The notes beneath the pieces are model-generated. The model was not told the DNA's origin and did no database searches. It saw only the letters and a list, made by a program, of their open reading frames with translations. A stretch of 64,000 bases of DNA from Psoroptes ovis. Its lineage: Eukaryota > Arthropoda > Arachnida > Sarcoptiformes > Psoroptidae. This document shows positions 37,200 to 46,773 of this stretch, one piece after another. The DNA is taken from NCBI GenBank assembly GCA_002943765.1, contig PQWQ01000005.1, positions 1,426,001 through 1,490,000 on the forward strand. The letters run 5' to 3'. The first letter of the stretch is position 1. Every line of letters starts with the position of its first letter. A program made the translations under genes and the position numbers.

Positions 37200-38285
37200 C
37201 TAGTTTAAACAGTTATCTTCATTCAAATTATCATCAACATCACTTATCGATAAATCATCAACGTTTTGAATTCTGTTTTTGTTGTCGTTTTGTTTATTGT
37301 TTCGATTGCATAAATTCGTTGAATGTTTCGCTGAACAATTTCGGCATTTGAACTTCGAGCGGCATTTGCCGCTCATGTGGCCAGATCTTAAACACAGAAA
37401 GCATAATTTCAATTCCGAAGCTTTCTTACGACGAGTTGCTGCAGTTGCTTCATCACACGACCAAGTCTGATGATTTTTTTTGCACAATAAACAATTCGAC
37501 CCGTAATTTGTGCGGCTAGAGTCTTTAACCGCATTTTTGACCACCATGATTTCCCGAAGCTTTACAGCTTTCTTTTTTGCCAAATCTATTCGTTCCTTTA
37601 TGGAGTCCACTTCCATTATTTCGAGACAAATATTAGTCGGAAGCACACGAGTTAAAGTATTCTTAACTACCGCGTTCAATTCATTAATATCCACGTTGCA
37701 GTCTTTCGCTTGGTTATAAAGAACATCTATTTTATCCACTGTATAATACAACGACTTTTTCAATTCGATCGCAGATAGATCTTTCAATATTTGTTTGCCA
37801 ATTAAATTTGAATCGTCGAATTTCTCGGTCAATCTTTTCAATGTCCACGACAAATTATTTTCAGAAGGAATCAACGGCAAGTCTTTTTTCAGAAATTCCG
37901 GTAAAGCATTGGTGAACAATATGAACTTATCATGTAATGCCAAATTGTTTAATTCACACGTTTTTTCAAAATTCTTTCTAAACAGCAACCATTCACGTGG
38001 TTCACCAGAAAATTTGAGATTCAGATTGAACGCATTTCTAACGCCAGTCGATTTCTTTTGCTCGAAATAATTCAGCATCTCGCTAATTTTTTTTGTATAA
38101 TCAGATACAGCTTTTAAATCATCTGCAGACGGTTTTTCCAAGTCTAGGATCCTTTCATTATCTTTAGCGATAATAGACGCCAAATCTTTGATGTACTCTT
38201 CTTTGTTGGCCAATTTGTCGTACAATCGCATCTCGAATTTATTATAAAGTTTGGTGATGATGCTTTTTGCTGTTTTTGGTTCCAT
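37200..38285 (-). CDS. Retrotransposon Gag with two zinc knuckles
   Basis: About 361 codons from the first ATG after the PBS (MEPKTAKSIITK); the frame is open back into the LTR. The central part (FSGEPREWLLFRKNF, then DKFILFTNALPEFLKKDL) resembles the Gag region typical of BEL/Pao elements (DUF1759-like), although the pol is Ty3-like. Two cysteine knuckles follow: CLLCKKNHQTWSC and CFLCLRSGHMSGKC, then CRNCSAKHSTNLC. The frame ends TGT TTA AAC TAG: the slippery heptamer T TTA AAC abuts the stop, and the -1 frame enters the protease. A related Gag survives as relics at 44.9 and 47.9 kb. Confidence 0.88.
   Translation of the reverse strand: MEPKTAKSIITKLYNKFEMRLYDKLANKEEYIKDLASIIAKDNERILDLEKPSADDLKAVSDYTKKISEMLNYFEQKKSTGVRNAFNLNLKFSGEPREWLLFRKNFEKTCELNNLALHDKFILFTNALPEFLKKDLPLIPSENNLSWTLKRLTEKFDDSNLIGKQILKDLSAIELKKSLYYTVDKIDVLYNQAKDCNVDINELNAVVKNTLTRVLPTNICLEIMEVDSIKERIDLAKKKAVKLREIMVVKNAVKDSSRTNYGSNCLLCKKNHQTWSCDEATAATRRKKASELKLCFLCLRSGHMSGKCRSKFKCRNCSAKHSTNLCNRNNKQNDNKNRIQNVDDLSISDVDDNLNEDNCLN
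37203..37209 (-). promoter_or_regulatory. Candidate -1 ribosomal frameshift site (T TTA AAC)
   Basis: The X XXY YYZ heptamer is in the gag frame immediately before the TAG stop. After a -1 shift the frame runs LVGPVHSSIEVPI into the protease. The motif and frame relation are seen; use as a shift site is inferred from known retroelements. Confidence 0.75.
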
Positions 38286-38298
38286 CACTCTTGGCACC

Positions 38299-38486
38299 AG
38301 TTGACGTTCTACGGACGTTTTCAATCAAATTTTATTTTCAAACAATTTTTAATTTTCAAATTAAACTTTCATTTTAATAATAATGGTAAACAACCAGCAT
38401 CGTGTCATCCGTTATATACAAAAGCCAGGCTATATCTACCCAACTGAATATGTACATGAGTATATACATGAGTCACACATACGACT
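38299..38486 (-). repeat. 5' LTR (188 bp)
   Basis: Same sequence as 33979-34166. The minus strand runs from AGTCGTATGTG to CGTCAACT and then directly into the TGGTGCCAAGA primer-binding-like sequence. Confidence 0.93.
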
Positions 38487-38803
38487 ATATTGATTTAAAT
38501 CAAGGTGGAAAGAAAAAATGATAAATGAAATTACGAAATCTATTAAAACATATGCAAAGTGGAAAGCAATGATGGATCGTAATACATTCCTCAGAATCAT
38601 TTATTCATTCATTCCATGATTGAAATTGAAAATTTCTACCATTTTCATCATCATCATCATCGATTGATATGTCAATGTTGAAGATGGCAGAATGAAATTC
38701 TTATGGTCGATACAATTGTTTTTCATTGTATTTTGTCTGTTTGGTGATTATTTCAGTGTCAATCTGGTAAAGAAATGAATCTTTCAAAGACTGAAAAATT
38801 AAA
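38487..38803. other. Intergenic: right flank of LTR element, upstream of receptor gene
   Basis: Begins with the ATAT target duplication. The rest is AT-rich 5' flank of the fourth chemoreceptor-like gene; nothing else seen. Confidence 0.4.
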
Positions 38804-40500
38804 ATGACAGAATCAATCATGAAATCGACAATATTATCATCAATAATCAATCGATTATATAATTATAATGTTTATTATCGATATTTTAATGATATAAAAG
38901 TAATATCATCATTATCATCATCATCATTGAAAACAACAGCAACAACATCAACGTCTAGTGTCAATTATAATGGTGATAATACTAATCAACAATCAAATCA
39001 AATTAATGATGATAAACGTTTACAATGTCAAATAATCATTACAATGATGATCATATGGAATATTCGTCATATTTATTTAATTTATATATCAACAAATTAT
39101 AATAATAATTATTATTTACAATTAATTAATTTTAATATTGTTTTTATTGAAAATATTGATCATTCAATGTATTATTGGTTTTTATCATTTTTTGCAATGT
39201 GTATTTATATTAAATATCTTCTTTATTTTCATAATGATACCCGATCAACACGATTAATAGAATCGATATTGATTAAAAAACGTATAAAATTTTTTGAATC
39301 AATCTATTCGTACGATACGGCCAATGATAAGTTGAATAATATCAATAAAATTGATGAACCAAAATATTGTCATAACTATATTGAATATTGTAATAATATT
39401 TATCGTAAATTTTTCACCTCTTCATATTTGATTGCATGTAAGTTATCGATTTAAAATATTTAAATTATTATTGAAATTTTTATTAATTTTAATCATGTTT
39501 TTTATTTTATGATTTCACATGTCTCATTACCAAAATAGATTCATATTTAATATTTTATGAAATGAAAACTATTCATCATTTATATAAATATTTCATCAAT
39601 GATCATAATTTCATTGATTTTATCATTGGATCATCATATCAATTTTTTCTATTCATTTATATGATGTTTGTTATTAAAAATAATATGGATGTTTGTTTTT
39701 TGGTCGGTTCATTACAAATTGTTATAACATTAACAATATTTATTAAATTAAAACAACTGAAAAATCAATTAATATTCATAGTGAATAATTGTATTAATTA
39801 TTATCAAAATAATCGAATAAATAATGATGATATTGAAATTAATGATAAAAATAACAGCAATTATTTCAATATAAAACAATCATATTTGATTCGATTATCG
39901 CATATTAAATGTATGATTACGAAAATTTTATTACTGATCATTGATACTGATCATACATATGGTCATTTGATTACCATTATGATTGTAATTAATTTTCCAT
40001 CAAATGTTTATTTGATTAATATTATTTTACATAAAAAAAAATATATCAATATTTAGTCAAATTATTTTCTTGCTAATTATTGTTTATCAATTATCATTAA
40101 TGTTCATATTTCATTGGATTACGATCGAATACAGTCATCGTTTACATCGGCCATCAACAATAATGATTAAATATTATCCAAAATTTTCAAAATTATTAAA
40201 AAAAAATTTACGATTTCATTTAAAATTATCATTATGGTTACAATCGTTTCATGTGAAAAATAAATACGGTATTACATATTCAAATATTAGTGTTATTGAA
40301 TTTAATACATTTAAAAAGGTGAATGGATTTTTTTGTATTTTTTTAAATTTATAAATATTTATTAATTTAAATTCAATTTGAAATTTTTCGATTTCTATCA
40401 TTTCAAATAGTTTATTATATTTTATTCAAAATTGCTATTAATATCATATCAATTGATTAAATCGGCAACACCGGAAAATATCAATTCATCATCATCTTGA
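38804..40500 (+). pseudogene. 7TM chemoreceptor-like gene, one-base frameshift; last exon overlaps the next gene antisense
   Basis: Exons 38804-39437, 39539-40318 and 40411-40500 by the family pattern (phase 1, then phase 0). Motifs: NVYYRYFNDIKVISS, NDTRSTRLIESILIKK, DHTYGHLITIMIVINFPSNVY, HWITIEYSHRLHRPST, IKYYPKF, FHLKLSLWLQSFHVKNKYG, last exon FIIFYSKLLLISYQLIKS. The frame breaks in an A9 run at about 40,033-40,041: IILHK before, NISIFSQIIFLLII after, one base out of register. Eight As would restore alignment with the paralogues, so this is a pseudogene or a homopolymer error. The terminal exon ends at TGA 40498-40500 and overlaps the opposite-strand secreted-protein gene (stop at 40449) by 52 bp of coding sequence. 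Confidence 0.6.
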
Positions 40501-40955
40501 ATTTGTTTTGGTTTACGTTTATGGTGTTTCAAAAAATACAATTCACCTTCAATTGCAACTTCCAACAATGCTAATTGTGTTTCATATTTTTTCAATTTAT
40601 TCAATTCTTCTTCAGTCAATTCACCGGATTCAGATTTGGTTACTAATTTTTCCATTTTACTAGTAAGTAAAAGTAAACCATCCAATTCTCGATTTATAAT
40701 AAATTTTGCAACTTTATTTTTTATTCCATCTTTAAATTTTGCCATTTCTTCTTTAGCACGATTTTTCAAATCTTTAGCTTGTATTATTAATAATTTAGCT
40801 TTTTCAATATCTTTTTTTTTGATCAGCTAATGATTGGTTTTGAATTTAAATTATTAAATATTAATTTATTGAAACGAAAATAAATAAATATTCTACTCAC
40901 CAATTGCAATGGCTACAAATGCAGCTATGACCAATGTGTAAATAACGAATTTCAT
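40449..40955 (-). pseudogene. Small secreted helical protein, array copy 1, one-base insertion
   Basis: Exon 1 40901-40955 encodes signal peptide MKFVIYTLVIAAFVAIAI; intron 40827-40900; exon 2 40449-40826. The two exons total 433 nt, one more than a multiple of three. The extra base is in an A9 run (T9 at 40812-40820) just after the exon-2 start; the other copies read DQAKDLQRAKVL through this point. Past it the protein is normal: ELDGLLLLTSKMEKLV, GELTEEELNKLKKYETQLAL, EGELYFLKHHKRKPK, ending DDDELIFSGVADLIN. A TATA box lies upstream (41044-41051). The family resembles the group 5/21 mite allergen type in length, signal peptide and three-helix pattern; that is a guess from pattern only. C-terminal codons overlap the receptor exon on the other strand. 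Confidence 0.6.
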
Positions 40956-41043
40956 TTTGATTGTTTGGTGTGAAGGAGAATATTTTATTTTTTGAAATAA
41001 TAAGAAATATTGGTAATGATGAAAACCAATGATTTTCTAACGG

Positions 41044-41051
41044 TTTTTATA
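41044..41051 (-). promoter_or_regulatory. TATA box of array copy 1
   Basis: GGTATAAAAACC on the minus strand, ~90 bp before the start codon. It sits in a block conserved in all seven copies (GAGGATA-TTTTAA...TATAAAA). Confidence 0.7.
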
Positions 41052-41410
41052 CCTGAAATATGACATTAAAATATCCTCTAGCAATCCGGATATATGTTAA
41101 TGATTGTCTTGATCAACTGATCAATCAATCAATTAATTAATTAATTGATCAATTAATCAATGAATTATCGAATGAACAATGTTTAAACTTTGATCATCGA
41201 TCATCGAGTACCTTGAGATAAAATTTAAATGTAGACAATTCAATATTTGATGCTACGATTCTGGTAAAATCAAATTGAAAATCATCACAATATGATTGGA
41301 GAAGTATGAAAAACGAGATCAACGAGGGAACATATGTGTTCAACAACTAGAAAAAACGCATCCTTAGCGAAAATAATTAGAGCACAGATACAAGTCAGGT
41401 GTCTATATTA

Positions 41411-41565
41411 TTAACCCTTAAAACTCGAGCGGTGAGCATCACTCACCATAAGATGTAATGCAGCAACTCTATAGGCGCTCCTCAGTCACCATTTTACATG
41501 AGTGTGAAAAATCGTCGAGCTGCTTGCTCGCTTGCGCTGTAAATGCCTCAAGTGCTAAGGATTAA
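41411..41565. mobile_element. piggyBac-type MITE, 147 bp between TTAA sites
   Basis: TTAA at 41411-41414 and 41562-41565. Left end CCCTTAAAACTCGAG and right end (reverse complement) TCCTTAGCACTTGAG agree at 12 of 15 positions. The body is GC-richer than the surroundings and has no ORF. TTAA targets and CCYT termini are piggyBac hallmarks; the assignment is by these ends only. Confidence 0.65.
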
Positions 41566-41649
41566 CAATGAAAACAAATTGCTTACTCCCTTTTTCATCT
41601 GAAACAATGTAATGAACTCAAAGAGTTTCCTATAATAACATAGAGTGAT

Positions 41650-42938
41650 GCGGCCCCTGGAAAAAAATCAGAATGAAAGTTATCGCATCATGTTCTTGGT
41701 CAATAGAGATGAAAAAAAGTCTATTATGGTCATTTCCAATTCTTGACCCTTCCGGTCCAAAAAGGGGGTCAAAAGTCAATAATTGCGATATCTCGGCCGT
41801 TTTAAGAGGGGAACTCTCAATTTTTCCCATAAATAATGATTATCTAGCCATTAATCATCCGTGAAAATACCATTGCTTAACTCGGAGTCCAAACCCAAAA
41901 AATATCCATTTTAAGTTACCATTGTCATTATCATATGGGCTGCCAGTTGACGTGTACACGTCAAAACTGAAGTGCTCGGTGATTCGTTCAACAACTGTTT
42001 AAATAGTCGCTTAGAGCACAAGCACTTCTATGTTCATCAATAGCAAGAGCAATTGATCATTGTCAGATAGCATTTCTCCCAGGTATGTTATCGATTGTGA
42101 CAGTTATGACCCAGTGAAAAATATTATCAATAGTTCGAGCGAGAATTGTGGAAAATCTGCAAGATCGTTGCTCTCCATGTTGATAAATATGTTTTTCTTA
42201 TAATCTCAATTATTAGAAAAACATTGACCAAGATCGTTGTTGGTTAAATTCATTTTAAACATTCGCAGCACAATTACACCAACATTGTCCTTATGGCTCG
42301 TGAATCACTTACAAAAATTGTTCACCAGATAGCAAGCGATTCTGCAATACGTCGATGCTTTTGACAGCGATTGATTCAGAAATTGGTGATGTAGAAGCTT
42401 ATATTTTTGAGCTATGACTCCATACACTGCTTCTACTGGCCAACGGATTTTGGTAACAAAGCGTGACTGATTGGATTGTAAACTGATTCCGTTGGCCTTT
42501 CAATGCTGGCATCATTGCCTTAGGAAAAGTTAAATCAACAACAACCGAAATAAGACTCAAAAACCCTATGTCAAAAACGACTATTTAAACAGTTGTTGAA
42601 CGAATCACCGAGCACTTCAGTTTTGACGTGTACACGTCAACTGGCAGCCCATATGATAATGACAATGGTAACTTAAAATGGATATTTTTTGGGTTTGGAC
42701 TCCGAGTTAAGCGATGGTATTTTCACGGATGATTAATGGCTAGATAATCATTATTTATGGAAAAAATTGAGAGTTCCCCTCTTAAAACGGCCGAGATATC
42801 GCAATTATTGACTTTTGACCCCCTTTTTGGACCGGAAGGGTCAAGAATTGGAAATGACCATAATAGACTTTTTTTTCATCTCTATTGACCAAGAACATGA
42901 TGCGATAACTTTCATTCTGATTTTTTTCCAGGGGCCGC
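41650..42938. mobile_element. Non-autonomous DNA element with ~360-bp terminal inverted repeats
   Basis: Left arm 41650-42009 and right arm 42578-42938 are inverse copies starting GCGGCCCCTGGAAAAAA. I see one substitution (ttgcttaactc versus ttaagcgatgg) and one base of length difference in a poly-A/T run. The ~570-bp centre has no ORF of note. Candidate TSDs are not clear; flanks read gtgat and tattc. The arms contain CAGTTGACGTGTACACGTCAA, partly palindromic. Superfamily unknown. Confidence 0.8.
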
Positions 42939-43252
42939 TATTCTAGGTTACCCTTTTAAATGTTTTGCATTGAAAAAAAGAAAACAAATGAATAAATCAT
43001 AATTGATTCGAATAAATGAATTCATTTTAATCGATTAATTAAAATCGATACGTATTCAAATGTCTTGTTCATGTTAGTCATCATCGTAATGATGATCGAT
43101 CAATATAATTCATTCATCAATTAAAAGGTAAATTGAAATTTATTTTTATTTTTTCATTTGAAATTTATAAATATTCTTTAAATTTAATTTAATTTAAAAT
43201 TATAATTTCAATCATTTTTGATAGATTTTGTTTTTTATATTCTGATATCATT
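42939..43252. other. Intergenic: 3' flank of array copy 2
   Basis: AT-rich. The last ~50 bases (ATTC..ATATCATTTCAAAACATTAAATCGGCAAC) are a decayed match to the last exon of the receptor gene at 40.4 kb. Confidence 0.45.
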
Positions 43253-43758
43253 TCAAAACATTAAATCGGCAACACCGGAAAACAATATTTCATCATCATC
43301 TTCAACAGTTGGTTTACGTTTTTTGTATTTCAAGAAATACAATTCTCCTTCAATTGCAGCTTCCAACAATGACAATTGAGCTTCATATCCTTTCAATTTT
43401 TTCAATTCATCTTCAGTTAATTCACCTGATTCACCTTTTGTAACTATTTCTTGGATTTTAGTAGTGAGCAAGATTAAACCATCCAATTCACGTTTCAAGA
43501 TGAATTTAACAACCTTGTATCGTTTTTTGTCTGTTGGTAATTTGCTAATTTCTTCGTTGGTTTGATCTTTCAATTCTTTAGCTTGTTCCAACAATACTTT
43601 AGCTCTTTGAAGATCTTTTGCTTGATCAGCTAATAATCGGTTTAGGATTATAATTATTAAATATTAATTTATTGAAAAGAAAATAAATAAATATTCTACT
43701 CACCAATAGCTACGGCTACAAATGCAGCAACAACCAAAAAGTAAACGGCGAATTTCAT
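43253..43758 (-). CDS. Small secreted helical protein, array copy 2
   Basis: Exon 1 43704-43758 (MKFAVYFLVVAAFVAVAI), 74-bp phase-1 intron (GTGAGT...ATTAG), exon 2 43253-43629; 143 residues. Mature chain starts near ADQAKDLQRAK and is almost all amphipathic helix: LLEQAKELKDQTNEEI, YKVVKFILKRELDGLILL, DELKKLKGYEAQLSLLEAA, then EGELYFLKYKKRKP and an acidic tail with FSGVADLMF. No Cys in the mature chain, as expected of a helical-bundle protein. Likely secreted. TATA box at 43846-43852. Intact. Function unknown; the group 5/21 allergen family is the closest idea. It forms the right edge of the exact 2,921-bp duplication. Confidence 0.8.
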
Positions 43759-43845
43759 TTTGATTTTTTTATGAAGGAGAATTTTTTATTTTCTGAAATA
43801 ATAAGAAATATTGGATATGATGAAAATCAGAGATTTGCTGGTGGC

Positions 43846-43852
43846 TTTTATA
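43846..43852 (-). promoter_or_regulatory. TATA box of array copy 2
   Basis: GGTATAAAAGCC on the minus strand, ~90 bp upstream of the ATG, with the family promoter block (GAGGATACTTTAAAGTC) just 5' of it. Confidence 0.7.
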
Positions 43853-44937
43853 CCTGAAAAATGACTTTAAAGTATCCTCTAGAAAAAAATTGATCCGGAT
43901 ATATTTTTATCATTGTTTTAATCAATCAATTGATTAATTAATTAATCAATAAATAATCTAATGAATATTAAAATGTTTTAACTTTGATCATTGATCATCA
44001 AGTACTTTAAGATAAAATTTAAATGCAGACAATTCAATATTTGATGCTTCGATTCTGGTTAAATCAATATTAATGATAAAATCAAATTGAAAATCATCTT
44101 AATATGATTAGAGATGTATGAAAAAATAGATCAACAAGGAACAAATGGGATCAACAACAAGAAAAACAAAAAACCATATTTAGACAAAATAAATTTATTA
44201 AAAGTACAAGTCTAAGGTATTATGATTATTTTTAATAGGAACAAATAGATTATTCCATTTTCATTTGTAACATTGTAATCAATTCAAATGTTAGTGAAAA
44301 TTATTTAAATGTCATAAAATTAGGTCCTAAGTGAGTTTTTATCACGATGTTTTATATGAACATTAAGAAAGTTCGAGCTTTGAGAAATATTTTGTGGTTG
44401 GTATGAATTTCAGCTCTCGAGCTGTATGCTTGAAAGCTCCATTAATTATTGCTGATATTGTTTTGATGAATTCCATGAATCAATTAGGCTCTCATGTTTT
44501 CAATTTCAATCATGGAGACAATGCTATGAATTTCCAATCAAATTAGAAAACACAATTCAATCATCACACGTCACAGATTCGCATGGCAATCCTAAATTAT
44601 TACTGATCGCTAGAACTTTTCAGACAAAACTTCTGGACATTCAAAAATGTCTTATGTCATAATTGTAATATGGATAAATGAATCAATGAAACTATGGTTG
44701 ACTGATTGACTGTGAACAAAGCAATAAATATGCATAGATTTATTAAACTATGGTCAGAGCCATAGTCTTGACTGTGACACACAGGCGCAAGCCAGTGAAT
44801 GTAAAAACATTTTCGATATAAAAACTAAACATGTTAATAACAAAACGATGATTTGACATTTTGAATTTGTGGATAAAAAAAAATTAAAATTTGAAAAAAA
44901 ACAAAAACAAATTGACAATCATGACTTCGAGTACGAC

Positions 44938-45712
44938 TGGTGCCAAGACCGGTTAAACAGATAAATCTCAAATCTCAAAATTTTATAATAAATTCGAAAT
45001 GAAACTGTATGATGTATTACTTGAGAAAGAAGATAAAATCAAACATTGGGTAAATGTTCTATCAGCAGAAAATGATCAAATCCTGGTTAAAGACCAGCCT
45101 TCGGCTGAAGAATTGAAATCGGTCAACGAGTATACTATGAAAGCTAACAAACTGTTAAGTTTCATCGAAGAGAAAAGATGTGCCGGTGCCAAAAATGTGT
45201 TCGCTTTAAACATGCGTTTGTCGGGGGAATCATGTGAATGGCTGAGTTTTAAGAAAAACTACTTGAAAATTGTGCAGATGAATCGTTTGTCCATCAACGA
45301 TCAATTCATTCTATTGGTGAACGCATTACCAGATTATTTAAAAAAGGATTTGCCTCATGATCCAACTAAAGAGAATCTTTGCTGGGTTTTAAATCGTTTA
45401 ACAGAGAAATATGGCGATGAAACAGTCGTATTGGAGATCGTATTATGAACGAACTATCATCTTTAAAATTGGATAAGCCAGCATCGTTATTGCAGATGAT
45501 AGATAGAATTGATGTCTTATTCAATTCAAGCTAAGGATTGCGGAATAAATGAGCATGAATTAAACGCCGTGTTTCACAAAACTTTGATCAAAATCGTACC
45601 GATGGATATGTGCTTAAATTTATAAAAGAAATCTGATCCGATATCGAAGCAAATTGCAATAATCAAGAAAAAAGCTTTAGAGATGAGAGAAATATACATC
45701 CTTAAACATATG
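44938..45712 (+). pseudogene. Retrotransposon gag relic (unit 1)
   Basis: Starts with TGGTGCCAAGA, the same primer-binding-like sequence as the complete element at 34-38 kb. The frame 44999-45448 matches that element's Gag: FYNKFEMKLYDVL, MRLSGESCEWLSFKKNY, QFILLVNALPDYLKKDL, CWVLNRLTEKYGDE. An early stop (GTTAAACAG region), a frameshift near 45,440 and further stops end it; SSLKLDKPASLLQMIDRIDV continues in another frame. No pol follows and no LTR pair is seen. Confidence 0.85.
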
Positions 45713-46173
45713 AAACCCCCTTTTTTCTCGATTAAACATTTGTATTGACATTTGACCATTAATTTGCATTTGCAATTGAGCTGGAGGTTTTTTCAACTTC
45801 AATTATTCAAGATAAAAAATCAAGACGTCGCTTGACAATGTATATCTGAATTATTTGATTCATATCGTTTGGAACATTTCCATAGAATTTTTAGAACACA
45901 TGTACAATCAGCTTTATTCTTGTGTAATGTGTTCATATTTTCATAATTATTTTCATCATAATCATTACGATGATCCATATATCACTCATCAATTAAAAGA
46001 TAAATTGTAAAGGTTTTTATTTTTTATTTTTTTATTTTTTTGACTTTTAATTTAGATATTTATTGAAATATTCTTTAAATTAAATTAAATTTAAAATTAT
46101 AATTTCAATCATTTTTGATAGTTTTTGATCTTTTTCAATATTCATATCAAAGTTTTTATAATTTGATATCATT

Positions 46174-46679
46174 TCAAAACATTAAATCGGCAACACCGGA
46201 AAACAATACTTCATCATCATCTTCAACAGTTGGTTTACGTTTTTTGTATTTCAAGAAATACAATTCTCCTTCAATTGCAGCTTCCAACAATGACAATTGA
46301 GCTTCATATCCTTTCAATTTTTTCAATTCATCTTCAGTTAATTCACCTGATTCACCTTTTGTAACTATTTCTTGGATTTTAGTAGTGAGCAAGATTAAAC
46401 CATCCAATTCACGTTTCAAGATGAATTTAACAACCTTGTATCGTTTTTTGTCTGTTGGTAATTTGCTAATTTCTTCGTTGGTTTGATCTTTCAATTCTTT
46501 AGCTTGTTCCAACAATACTTTAGCTCTTTGAAGATCTTTTGCTTGATCAGCTAATAATCGGTTTAGGATTATAATTATTAAATATTAATTTATTGAAAAG
46601 AAAATAAATAAATATTCTACTCACCAATAGCTACGGCTACAAATGCAGCAACAACCAAAAAGTAAACGGCGAATTTCAT
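46174..46679 (-). CDS. Small secreted helical protein, array copy 3 (recombinant)
   Basis: Exons 46625-46679 and 46174-46550; 143 residues, differing from copy 2 only by Val for Ile in the acidic tail (DDDEVLFSG). The 5' part equals copy 2 and the 3' end equals copy 4: base 46209 is copy-4 type, base 46294 copy-2 type, so an exchange lies between them. Signal peptide, helices and TATA as in copy 2. Intact. Confidence 0.8.
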
Positions 46680-46766
46680 TTTGATTTTTTTATGAAGGAG
46701 AATTTTTTATTTTCTGAAATAATAAGAAATATTGGATATGATGAAAATCAGAGATTTGCTGGTGGC

Positions 46767-46773
46767 TTTTATA
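46767..46773 (-). promoter_or_regulatory. TATA box of array copy 3
   Basis: Identical to that of copy 2, offset 2,921 bp. Confidence 0.7.

Larger units (their letters stand above)
33979..38486 (-). mobile_element. Complete Ty3/gypsy-like LTR retrotransposon, 4,508 bp
   Basis: Bounded by two 188-bp LTRs that I read as identical and flanked by ATAT at 33975-33978 and 38487-38490 (4-bp target duplication). The LTRs start AGT and end ACT, as in the gypsy group. Genes are on the minus strand: gag (38285-37200), then a protease frame, then RT-RNaseH-integrase (to 34116). A PBS-like TGGTGCCAAGA follows the 5' LTR directly, and a G10 run (C10 on +) precedes the 3' LTR as polypurine tract. No env gene. 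Identical LTRs imply very recent insertion. It lies between the broken secreted-protein gene and the fourth chemoreceptor-like gene. Confidence 0.93.

Noticed and set aside
41630..41864. ORFs on both strands in the inverted-repeat arm
   Set aside because: Short, overlapping, mirrored in the other arm, and without transposase motifs.
42010..42577. Possible transposase remnant in the centre of the long-TIR element
   Set aside because: No frame longer than about 50 codons and no motif recognised.
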